From NCBI GenBank assembly GCA_018969805.1, contig JAGWXQ010000018.1, positions 1 through 12,004 of the forward strand: 12,004 nucleotides of DNA, in the 5' to 3' direction. Positions within the stretch are counted from its first letter, which is position 1. Every line of letters begins with the position of its first letter. The stretch is from Paenibacillaceae bacterium (GTDB lineage Bacteria > Bacillota > Bacilli > Paenibacillales > YIM-B00363). Made by a program: the position numbers and the translations under genes. The notes under the pieces were generated by a model. That model saw only the letters and a program-made list of their open reading frames with translations. It ran no database searches and was not told the origin of the DNA. Shown here one piece after another: positions 6,069 to 12,004 of the stretch.

Positions 6069-6689
6069 CACGATGTGTATGGCATTGTGCGCCATCACCG
6101 CATGTCCGTATTCGCGGACGATGTGTGGTGAATCGGTGTATTTCTCACCGAATTCGGCGAGGTTTGCCATAAAATCGTCTCTCCGATCCTCACAATCGAC
6201 CATCAAAATCCAACAGCCATTGTGGCGATACAGCTGGCCACCATCCGTATACAACGGTCCGACGCGCTTTGTGGCTGCGACGAGGTGCTCAAAGTCCGAA
6301 AACGCAAAGACGATCGTATCGGATTTGTGGAAAAACGGGGACACACGGTACGAACGTGGCGCTTCTTCCTCCTCCTCTTCCTCCTCTTCCTCTTCCTCAT
6401 TCTCTTCTTCTTCGATGTCTTCAAGCAACTTCTCAAGCATGTGGTATGGGGTGCCACGCGTGACGACGACGAGCATTCCTTGCGCCGGAATCGCGAACAC
6501 TTCTACGACAAGGGGTCCAGTCGTATCGAAGCCAAACTGCGCACGCGCTTGGTCCATCAAATCTTGAAACAGTTGCCGTGCTTTTGCAGCTTCTCTCCAC
6601 AAATCTTCTTTATGGATGCCGCGCGCTTGTAAGTCGTCCAATGTCAAAAAAATGCGCAGTTTGCTCTCGCTCACGACTTCGATTTGCAT
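6054..6689 (-). CDS. mecB: ClpC adaptor protein MecB/YpbH (MecA family)
   Basis: A protein of 211 residues. The N-terminal domain (1-85) reads MQIEVVSESKLRIFLTLDDL, then RGIHKEDLW and GFDTTGPLVVEVFAIPAQGM, which is closer to YpbH than to MecA as I recall the two. The C-terminal domain (112-211) should bind ClpC and promote its hexamerisation, while the N-terminal domain selects substrates. The linker holds 16 Glu in 17 residues (93-109), interrupted only by Asn97. MecA-family linkers are acidic, but this run is extreme. The chosen ATG at 6687-6689 has GGGGGCGACGAGG just upstream. The frame stays open to 6797, but the extra 36 residues fall in the dispersed repeat and do not belong to the family. 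The gene has its own terminator. Confidence 0.93.
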   Translation of the reverse strand: MQIEVVSESKLRIFLTLDDLQARGIHKEDLWREAAKARQLFQDLMDQARAQFGFDTTGPLVVEVFAIPAQGMLVVVTRGTPYHMLEKLLEDIEEEENEEEEEEEEEEEEAPRSYRVSPFFHKSDTIVFAFSDFEHLVAATKRVGPLYTDGGQLYRHNGCWILMVDCEDRRDDFMANLAEFGEKYTDSPHIVREYGHAVMAHNAIHIVRTTF

Positions 6690-6717
6690 CCTCGTCGCCC
6701 CCTTATACCGAATGATC

Positions 6718-6813
6718 CTAATCCATATTTCAATCCATCTATCCGTTTTGCAAAACTGCCTCTTGCGATCAAGCAAAAGGAAGCCCTCTGGATACATGTT
6801 TTCAATAGGGGAT
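6718..6813 (-). repeat. Dispersed repeat copy B upstream of mecB
   Basis: The minus-strand sequence runs from ATCCCCTATTGAAAACA (6813-6797) through TCCAGAGGG and CCTTTTGCTTGATC to TTGAAATATGGATTAG (ending 6718). It matches copy A (2505-2569) at 54 of 65 aligned bases, with 10 extra bases after the hairpin. A hairpin of CCTTTTGC and GCAAGAGG (eight pairs, one G-U) closes on a TTGATC loop at 6759-6780. It lies 29 bases before the mecB ATG, in the same orientation to its downstream gene as copy A has to spoIIIAE. It may be a mobile non-coding repeat or a leader element. Confidence 0.8.
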
Positions 6814-6882
6814 TAGTATGATTTGACTTCTGTGTTGTATGACGCGCAAGCCCAAATAAATGTGTACACCTTTATGTTTTAT

Positions 6883-6911
6883 ATCATAACACAATTACCC
6901 ATGCTTTGCAC
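6883..6911 (-). promoter_or_regulatory. Possible sigma-A promoter for mecB
   Basis: On the minus strand a -10-like TATGAT (6883-6888) lies 17 bases from GTGCAA (6906-6911), which matches the -35 consensus at only three of six bases. The surroundings are AT-rich. mecB needs its own promoter here because the preceding gene ends in a terminator at 6979-7002. If correct, copy B of the repeat would be transcribed in a leader of about 190 bases. Confidence 0.35.
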
Positions 6912-6978
6912 GTACTTTTGATGCATTCGGACAAACAATTGACGCGCGCGAAGTGCACGTCACGTGTGCGCAAACACC

Positions 6979-7002
6979 AAAAAAGCGCACCACACGGTGC
7001 GC
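6979..7002 (-). terminator. Rho-independent terminator of the 45-residue peptide gene
   Basis: On the minus strand GCGCACC and GGTGCGC pair perfectly over 7 bp around a GTGT loop, followed directly by six T residues (6984-6979). It begins 12 bases after the stop codon of the small gene. Confidence 0.85.
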
Positions 7003-7014
7003 GTACGGACGTGC

Positions 7015-7152
7015 TTAATTGTTGTTGGGCAAGAGCTGTTTGATTTTTTGGTATCCGAAACCGAACGCGGCGGGCAACGCTTGGCGGCGGTTCCACAGTA
7101 GGATTGCCGATGCTCCGATCAGTCCACCGACTACGATGCTGCGCATGTTCAT
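7015..7152 (-). CDS. Small membrane peptide, 45 residues, unrecognised
   Basis: An open frame of 45 codons begins MNMRSIVVGGLIGASAILLW, then NRRQALPAAFGFGYQKIKQL, and ends LPNNN. One Gly-rich membrane helix at about residues 5-20 is followed by an amphipathic basic tail. The ATG at 7150-7152 sits five to six bases after a strong GGGAGGTGG. A clear terminator follows 12 bases after the TAA. Those two signals make a real gene likely despite its size. The layout resembles the small YtxH-like or DUF3918-like Bacillus peptides with a short helix and basic tail, but I cannot assign a family. It is transcribed away from the 7302-8165 gene. Confidence 0.75.
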   Translation of the reverse strand: MNMRSIVVGGLIGASAILLWNRRQALPAAFGFGYQKIKQLLPNNN

Positions 7153-7175
7153 GCGTCCACCTCCCTTATTTGTAG

Positions 7176-7201
7176 CATATCCCGCCGTCGTGCCGGATAT
7201 G
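7176..7201. other. Inverted repeat between two divergent genes
   Basis: CATATCC and GGATATG form a perfect 7-base inverted repeat separated by 12 bases. It lies in the 149-base region between the small peptide gene (minus) and the membrane protein gene (plus). It is 24 bases upstream of the small gene's ATG. No T-run follows on either strand, so it could be an operator or chance. Confidence 0.3.
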
Positions 7202-7250
7202 TTGCTTTTTTTGTGGTCGCGATTGAAAAAATTTGGTGCACGGTATGCCG

Positions 7251-7279
7251 TCGCAAAAACTGGCTTTGCTGTGTATAAT
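7251..7279 (+). promoter_or_regulatory. Probable sigma-A promoter for the 7302-8165 gene
   Basis: A perfect TATAAT (7274-7279) lies 22 bases before the ATG. At 17 bases upstream is TCGCAA (7251-7256), a poor -35 match. The -10 is convincing; the -35 is not. Confidence 0.55.
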
Positions 7280-7301
7280 GAACGTATTGGGGTGACGGAT
7301 T

Positions 7302-8165
7302 ATGGCAAAAAGGTTGTCCAGCGTCGATCTCTTGATCGTCTGCGGATTGCTCTTTACGATGGCGGTAGGCATTGGTGCGTTTTTTTTCGGCATGCACGTG
7401 GGGCGCACACAAACGGAAGCGCGGTACCGCGAACTCGTTTTGGAGCTTACCGAGGACAAAAAAACAGAAAAAAGTGCGTATCATCAACAGCACATCGCAT
7501 CATTTTATCATACCGTGTGGAAACCGATGCACGATGCGTACGGCGTGTGGTTTGATGCGCTCGATGCGGCGGTTGCAAAAAAAAGTGCTGTCGATACCGC
7601 CCGTGTGCGCGATGCGCTGCGCGGTGCTGCTGCAAAAATCATCAACGCATCGTTTCCAGAAAACAGCCCTCTGTTGACTGAGGCAAAAGACGATTCCGTC
7701 CGCAGTCTTGAAGCGTTTGTCCTCGCACTGCAATCGATCAATACCGAGCCTGCAAGACAGCTGCGCAACGACACACGCCTTGTGGAAGCACGCACGTACG
7801 CTTTGCGCGCGCAGCGAGCGGCATACGAGGCGATGCGCCTTTGGGCTGGAAACAAAAAAAATGGAGAAACAAAAGACGTTTCATTTGTCCGCTGGCGGAC
7901 GATGTCGTTTTTGAGCAAAAGTGCTTTTGTTGCGCATCATATGGTGCAATTGGATTGGTTTGCACCGTTTTGGGCCCACGATGTCGTCGCGCGCATCGAT
8001 GCACTGGATCAAGCAGGAACGTTGCCTGGCGCCCAGCCTACCGTAGTGTCCACGATGCGCAAACTCCAAGAAACCGATGCGGTACGCAATGGAGATTATG
8101 CGCAACAACGCGCGATGTATGCGGCGGAAACGCTGCCGTTGTTGCCGATCTTCTTTGAACCGTGA
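7302..8165 (+). CDS. Hypothetical single-pass membrane protein, 287 residues
   Basis: I do not recognise this protein. Residues 9-31 form an N-terminal membrane anchor (VDLLIVCGLLFTMAVGIGAF) preceded by positive charges, so the rest is probably outside the membrane. The remainder is predicted mainly helical, rich in Ala, Arg and Asp, with no obvious catalytic motif. Segments such as HTVWKPMHDAYGVWFDALDAAV and RQLRNDTRLVEARTYALRAQRAAYEAM look like long helices. The Cys in the anchor is not in a lipobox. The ATG has GGGGTGA seven bases upstream and a TATAAT box. It ends 76 bases before serA, which has its own promoter. Codon use looks like that of its neighbours. Confidence 0.85.
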   Translation: MAKRLSSVDLLIVCGLLFTMAVGIGAFFFGMHVGRTQTEARYRELVLELTEDKKTEKSAYHQQHIASFYHTVWKPMHDAYGVWFDALDAAVAKKSAVDTARVRDALRGAAAKIINASFPENSPLLTEAKDDSVRSLEAFVLALQSINTEPARQLRNDTRLVEARTYALRAQRAAYEAMRLWAGNKKNGETKDVSFVRWRTMSFLSKSAFVAHHMVQLDWFAPFWAHDVVARIDALDQAGTLPGAQPTVVSTMRKLQETDAVRNGDYAQQRAMYAAETLPLLPIFFEP

Positions 8166-8173
8166 CCGCGAAC

Positions 8174-8203
8174 TTGACGCTGTGTCCTTGAGCGTGGTAC
8201 GAT
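8174..8203 (+). promoter_or_regulatory. Probable sigma-A promoter of serA
   Basis: TTGACG (8174-8179) and TACGAT (8198-8203) are separated by 18 bases and lie 38 bases before the serA ATG. They match the consensus at five of six and four of six bases. The -35 begins nine bases after the stop of the preceding gene. Confidence 0.65.
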
Positions 8204-8241
8204 GGCACAAAATAAGAATGAGATGGATGGTGAATAAACGC

Positions 8242-9834
8242 ATGACGTGGCACATTCTTGTCGCCGATGCCATTAGTGATCACGGTTTGCAGCAGCTCAC
8301 CAATGCTCCAGATGTGCACGTAGACAAAGCGATCGGATGGACAGAAGATCAGCTGGTGGACCGCATTGGGGCGTACGATGCGTTGCTCGTGCGCAGCCAG
8401 ACAAAAGTTACGGCGCGCATCATGGATGCAGCACCAAAGTTGCGCGTCATCGGTCGTGCAGGAGTCGGCGTGGACAACATCGATTTGCCACACGCCACAA
8501 AGCGAGGCATGATCGTGATCAATGCACCGGACGGCAATACGATTACGACATGCGAACACACGTTTGCGATGATGATGGCACTTGCGCGCCACATTCCGCA
8601 AGCATACCGCAAGACGATCGAAGGCACGTGGGACCGGAAGACGTTTGTCGGTGTCGAATTGCGCAACAAAGTGCTCGGAATTATTGGTATGGGGCGTATC
8701 GGGTCGGAAGTCGCGCTGCGCGCCAAGGCGTTTGGGATGGATGTCATCGGATACGATCCGTTTTTGTCCGAAGCAGCAGCAGAAAAAATCGGCATCCAGC
8801 TCGGCACCGTCGCGGACATCCTTGCGCAAGCAGACTTTATGACCGTACACACCCCGCTAACACCCGAGACGCGCCATATGATCAGCACCAACGAATTTGC
8901 GCGCATGAAAAAAGGAATGCGCATCGTCAATTGTGCACGTGGGGGGATTATCGATGAAGACGCCCTCGTACGTGCCGTTCGAGAAGGCATTGTTGCAGGA
9001 GCGGCGTTTGACGTGTTTGCGCACGAACCCCCATCACCCGACCATCCGTTTTTCTCGTGTCCGGAAATCATCGTTACGCCCCATTTGGGTGCATCGACGA
9101 TCGAAGCGCAAGAAAACGTCGCCATCGATGTCAGTGAACAATTGTTGTGTGTGTTGCGCGGCACTGTGTTTCGCAACGCCGTCAATATGCCCTCAGTCCC
9201 TCCAGAAGTGCTTGCCAAACTGACGCCGTATTTTTCCCTAGCTACAAAGCTCGGTTCTTTTTTGGCACAGCGTACGGACGAGCCAATCGCCCGCATCACC
9301 ATTCATTATTCGGGAGATTTGGGTGAAGGCGACACGGCACCGTTGACGCGCCACGTCGTCGCTGGAGTGCTTGCGCATCATTTGGGCGCGGAGCACGTCA
9401 ATGTCGTCAATGCATTGCACATCGCCAGAGACCGCGCGCTCGACATCGTCACCCAACAAACAAAAGCGACGAAAGGATTTACGAACGGCCTCACCGTCTC
9501 CATCGAGACAAAGTCCCACCGCATGAGCATTTCTGGTACGTTGTTTAACGGTTACGGTGCGCGCATCGTACAAATCGATTCGTACCCTGTTGATGTATCG
9601 CCAGATGGCCACTTGCTCATCATCGCCCACCAGGACAAACCAGGCATTATCGGGCGTGTTGGAAGTTTGCTTGGCCAAAACGAGGTCAACATCGCCGCGA
9701 TGCAAGTTGGGCGCAGTGAAGTCGGAGGTCCTGCCATTATGGTGTTGGCAATCGACAAACCACTTCCCCACGGTGTGCGCGATGCCCTTACGTTGTTGCC
9801 GGATTTGTCCCATGTGCGCACGATTTCACTATAG
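8242..9834 (+). CDS. serA: D-3-phosphoglycerate dehydrogenase (SerA)
   Basis: A protein of 530 residues (B. subtilis 525). It oxidises 3-phosphoglycerate with NAD+, the first step of serine synthesis, in the cytoplasm. Seen here: VIGRAGVGVDNIDL (69-82), the nucleotide-binding GMGRIG (149-154) with the acidic residue Asp172, catalytic Arg233 in NCARGGIIDE, Glu262 in HEPP and His281 in TPHLGAST. An intervening domain spans about 320-450. A C-terminal ACT domain follows (HLLIIAHQDKPGIIGRVG; NIAAMQVGR), which usually binds serine for feedback control. The ATG at 8242 has GGATGGTG nine bases upstream and begins MTWHILVADA, aligning with the family. The open frame extends upstream to 8077 but overlaps the previous gene. 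No T-box or riboswitch is visible in the short leader. It ends six bases from resE. Confidence 0.97.
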   Translation: MTWHILVADAISDHGLQQLTNAPDVHVDKAIGWTEDQLVDRIGAYDALLVRSQTKVTARIMDAAPKLRVIGRAGVGVDNIDLPHATKRGMIVINAPDGNTITTCEHTFAMMMALARHIPQAYRKTIEGTWDRKTFVGVELRNKVLGIIGMGRIGSEVALRAKAFGMDVIGYDPFLSEAAAEKIGIQLGTVADILAQADFMTVHTPLTPETRHMISTNEFARMKKGMRIVNCARGGIIDEDALVRAVREGIVAGAAFDVFAHEPPSPDHPFFSCPEIIVTPHLGASTIEAQENVAIDVSEQLLCVLRGTVFRNAVNMPSVPPEVLAKLTPYFSLATKLGSFLAQRTDEPIARITIHYSGDLGEGDTAPLTRHVVAGVLAHHLGAEHVNVVNALHIARDRALDIVTQQTKATKGFTNGLTVSIETKSHRMSISGTLFNGYGARIVQIDSYPVDVSPDGHLLIIAHQDKPGIIGRVGSLLGQNEVNIAAMQVGRSEVGGPAIMVLAIDKPLPHGVRDALTLLPDLSHVRTISL

Positions 9835-9840
9835 CATGTT

Positions 9841-11274
9841 TCACGGCAAACAACTTTCCTCGTCAGCATGCGACAACGGCAACGTGACGGAAAATGTCGT
9901 TTGTTCGTTGCGCACGCTGGATACAGAAATCGTCCCACCGTGTGCGTGAACGAGCTGTTGTGCAATTGCCAAACCGAGCCCCGTGCCTCCTGTGTGCATC
10001 GGGTTTTTTTTGCGCGCGCGCGATGTATCCGCTTTGTAAAAACGCTCAAATACATATGGGATGTGCTCCGCATCGATGCCTTCTCCGCTGTCAATGACGT
10101 CGATGCGCACGGTGCGCTCGTTTGGGTTGGTGATGTGTACCGTGACCGTATCTCCTGCTGTGCAGTGTCGAATCGCATTGTCGATCAAGTTGGTAAACAC
10201 TTGTTCCATGCGGTACGCATCCGCTTCTGGAGTGGGTTTGGTTGCGGTACAGACCAGCGTAAGCGTTATTTCGTTTGTGACGGAAGAAAATTTGCGGAGC
10301 ACGTGTGCCAGCAATGGTTCAAGAGGTAGGGGCTCGATGTGCAATGCAATTTTGCGCGCCTGCATGCGGGCGAGATCGAGTAAGTCGCCGACAAGCCGCC
10401 CCATGCGCGTCGCTTCGCTATGAATGATGTCCACGAGCTCCTGACGTTGGTGTGCACCTGAGGCGACGTCGTCTTGCAGCGCTTCGCTGTACCCTTGAAT
10501 GAGCGCAATCGGTGTCCGCAATTCATGGGAGACGTTGGCAACAAAATCGTTGCGCAGTTTGTCGAGGCGTGCTTCTTCTGTCGCGTCGCGCAGCACGGTG
10601 ACGACACCGATGCGCTGTCCGTGCGCATACAGCGGATCCATGACGACCGACCACGCTTGCTGTCCGACGTGCAACCGCATGACGAGCTCCCGATCTTCCG
10701 TACTCGCCGTAACGTACATTTGTTGGATGTCCGCAGGCATCCACGAATCCATCACGTGTAATTGCGTGACGACTCCGACACCGCGCGCCCACGTGCGCAG
10801 CAGCTGCTCGCCGTGTGGGTTTGTCGATACGATTTGTCCAGACGTGCCAAATGTGACGACCGCGTCGGTCATAGAGCGCAAAATGCTTGACATCTGCTCT
10901 TTTTCATACGTCAAATCCCGAATCGTAGCATCGAGCCGCTCGGCCATACGGTTAAACGCTTCTGCCAATTCACCGATTTCGTCTTGCGATGCCACATCGA
11001 CGCGATTGCGATAATCCCCTTCGGCGATCGCATTCGTCGCGCGCGTCAAATTTCGCAGTGGTTGCGTAATTTTGGACATCAGAAAGAAGGCAAAAAACGT
11101 CGTCAGCAAAAATCCTACAAGGGACGTCCACAAAAACAAATGCTTTATGTCTGTAGACATGTCCCCAAACTCTACATCGATATACCGCAACAAAAATAGT
11201 CCAAGCGTACTAATGACGACCGCGACGAGAACGATGATCGTAATCCACAATTTCCCGACGATCGACCGCACCAT
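9841..11274 (-). CDS. resE: Sensor histidine kinase ResE with a minimal extracytoplasmic loop
   Basis: A protein of 477 residues, partner of ResD in control of respiratory genes under oxygen limitation. It begins MVRSIVGKLWITIIVLV (first membrane helix 11-29). A loop of only about 16 residues (30-45) follows, then a second helix (46-66). A HAMP domain (about 66-120, with TQPLRNLTRATNAIAEGDY and DEIGELAEAFNRM) and a PAS domain (about 127-225) come next. The kinase core has His250 in FVANVSHELRTP, the N box MEQVFTNLIDNAIRH (356-370), DSGEGI (395-400), FERFYKAD (409-416) and GGTGLGL (429-435). B. subtilis ResE is about 593 residues with an extracytoplasmic domain of roughly 130, nearly all absent here. 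The ATG at 11272-11274 is one base from the resD stop; a frame 11 codons longer lies inside resD. Confidence 0.95.
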   Translation of the reverse strand: MVRSIVGKLWITIIVLVAVVISTLGLFLLRYIDVEFGDMSTDIKHLFLWTSLVGFLLTTFFAFFLMSKITQPLRNLTRATNAIAEGDYRNRVDVASQDEIGELAEAFNRMAERLDATIRDLTYEKEQMSSILRSMTDAVVTFGTSGQIVSTNPHGEQLLRTWARGVGVVTQLHVMDSWMPADIQQMYVTASTEDRELVMRLHVGQQAWSVVMDPLYAHGQRIGVVTVLRDATEEARLDKLRNDFVANVSHELRTPIALIQGYSEALQDDVASGAHQRQELVDIIHSEATRMGRLVGDLLDLARMQARKIALHIEPLPLEPLLAHVLRKFSSVTNEITLTLVCTATKPTPEADAYRMEQVFTNLIDNAIRHCTAGDTVTVHITNPNERTVRIDVIDSGEGIDAEHIPYVFERFYKADTSRARKKNPMHTGGTGLGLAIAQQLVHAHGGTISVSSVRNEQTTFSVTLPLSHADEESCLP

Positions 11275-11275
11275 A

Positions 11276-11983
11276 CTACAGTTCCCCGTGCATTTTGTAG
11301 CCGACACCCCATACGGTCACGATGCGGGCACCGACGGAAGGGTCAATGTTGTTGAGTTTCTCCCGCAGCCGTTTGACGTGTGTGTCTACCGTTCGCAAAT
11401 CGCCATAATAATCATAATGCCATACGTCGCGCAGCAGCTGTTCGCGCGAAAATGCTTTGTCTACAGAGACGGCCAAATAATGCAACAAATCGTACTCCTT
11501 AGGGGTCAAATTGACGTGTACACCAGCCACAGTAACCAAATGCGCGTCGTCATCGATGACCAAGTTTGGGAAAATGATCGCTTTTTTGGGTTGCTTAATC
11601 ACGGCCGACGGTGCTTCAATCGATGCGACCCGCCGCAAAATTGCGCGAATGCGATGGATGACTTCGCGCGGACTAAATGGTTTGACGACGTAATCATCGC
11701 CCCCGGCTTCGAATCCGTGCACGCGGTTTGTTTCTTCCCCTTTTGCCGTCAAAAACAATACCGGCGTCATGCGGTGCTTGCGCAATTCGGTACACACCTC
11801 GATGCCATCGATGCCGGGCATCATGACGTCCAAAATAATGAGGTCGTACTCCTGCTCCAAAGCCATCTTCAGTGCCTCTTCGCCATTTTCAGCTTCACTC
11901 ACGGCAAACGGCTCGCGCTCCAAGTACATGCGCAACAACTTGCGAATGCGTTGCTCATCATCGACAACAAGAATTTTTTCCAT
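11276..11983 (-). CDS. resD: Response regulator ResD
   Basis: A protein of 235 residues in the OmpR/PhoB class. The receiver domain has the acidic pair Asp8-Asp9 in ILVVDDE, the phosphorylated Asp52 in DLIILDVMMPGIDGIEV, Thr79 in FLTAKGEE and Lys101 in VVKPFSPREV. The DNA-binding winged helix has LTPKEYDLLHYL, FSREQLLRDVW and GDLRTVDTHVKRLREKLN, ending VTVWGVGYKMHGEL. The match to ResD is very close. The ATG at 11981-11983 follows GAGGGGGGACAGTGCGT. A GTG two codons earlier (11987-11989) is also possible but lies very near that ribosome binding site. resE follows after one base, so the two are cotranscribed. Upstream genes, probably resC, lie outside the window. Confidence 0.96.
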   Translation of the reverse strand: MEKILVVDDEQRIRKLLRMYLEREPFAVSEAENGEEALKMALEQEYDLIILDVMMPGIDGIEVCTELRKHRMTPVLFLTAKGEETNRVHGFEAGGDDYVVKPFSPREVIHRIRAILRRVASIEAPSAVIKQPKKAIIFPNLVIDDDAHLVTVAGVHVNLTPKEYDLLHYLAVSVDKAFSREQLLRDVWHYDYYGDLRTVDTHVKRLREKLNNIDPSVGARIVTVWGVGYKMHGEL

Positions 11984-12004
11984 ACGCACTGTCCCCCCTC
12001 ATCA

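Noticed and set aside
6362..6412. Poly-Ser run on the plus strand within an open frame
   Set aside because: It is the complement of the Glu run of MecB, which is the real coding strand.
6690..6797. N-terminal extension of MecB by 36 residues
   Set aside because: The extension reads through repeat copy B, has no family counterpart, and the ATG at 6689 has a good ribosome binding site.
7149..7493. Minus-strand frames of about 100 codons across 7149-7493
   Set aside because: They cover the promoter and the 5' part of the 7302-8165 gene and have no ribosome binding site or recognisable domain.
8077..8241. Longer SerA start upstream of 8242
   Set aside because: It overlaps the preceding gene and the serA promoter, and the added residues are Arg and Cys-rich with no SerA counterpart.
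8166..8241. T-box or riboswitch before serA
   Set aside because: The leader after the promoter is only about 35 bases and shows no conserved T-box sequence or terminator.

Overview
The window comes from an endospore-forming member of the Bacilli. It carries the SpoIIIA sporulation operon, a YpeB spore-germination protein, a MecA/YpbH-type ClpC adaptor, a SerA of the Bacillus type and the ResDE two-component system. Base composition is near 50% GC, and the hexamer CGATCG is strongly over-represented. That would fit a moderately GC-rich, perhaps thermophilic, Bacillus relative, but no species can be named from the sequence alone.

Layout, left to right. Positions 1-4606 (minus strand) hold spoIIIAA to spoIIIAH in the standard order, with spoIIIAH cut by the left edge. 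The genes overlap or lie within about 30 bases of each other, except for a 145-base gap between spoIIIAD and spoIIIAE. A good sigma-E-type promoter sits just upstream of spoIIIAA. Next on the same strand come ypeB (4671-5933), without its usual partner sleB next to it, and mecB/ypbH (6054-6689), whose last codons form the 5' arm of its own terminator. Then comes a 45-residue membrane peptide gene (7015-7152, minus) with its own ribosome binding site and terminator. Divergent from it is an unrecognised single-pass membrane protein (7302-8165, plus), followed by serA (8242-9834, plus). resE (9841-11274) and resD (11276 to about 11983), both minus, converge tail-to-tail on serA.

How the genes relate. 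SpoIIIAA-AH form the mother-cell half of the channel between mother cell and forespore, and YpeB acts later in the same spore as a germination factor. MecB targets proteins to the ClpCP protease. SerA starts serine synthesis. ResDE controls respiratory genes under oxygen limitation. Apart from the spoIIIA operon and resDE these genes need not be functionally linked.

Most notable points: (1) a dispersed repeat of about 100 bp, about 83% identical over its core, occurs in the same orientation in the spoIIIAD-spoIIIAE gap and just upstream of mecB, with a conserved hairpin; (2) spoIIIAE next to the first copy has no signal peptide; (3) ResE has lost nearly all of its extracytoplasmic sensor domain; (4) SpoIIIAA has Ser in place of the first Gly of its Walker A motif; (5) ypeB lacks an adjacent sleB; (6) two genes, a 45-residue peptide and a 287-residue membrane protein, are unrecognised. 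I found no CRISPR array, insertion sequence, tRNA or rRNA, and no completely new multi-gene system. No gene-free stretch exceeds 300 bases.
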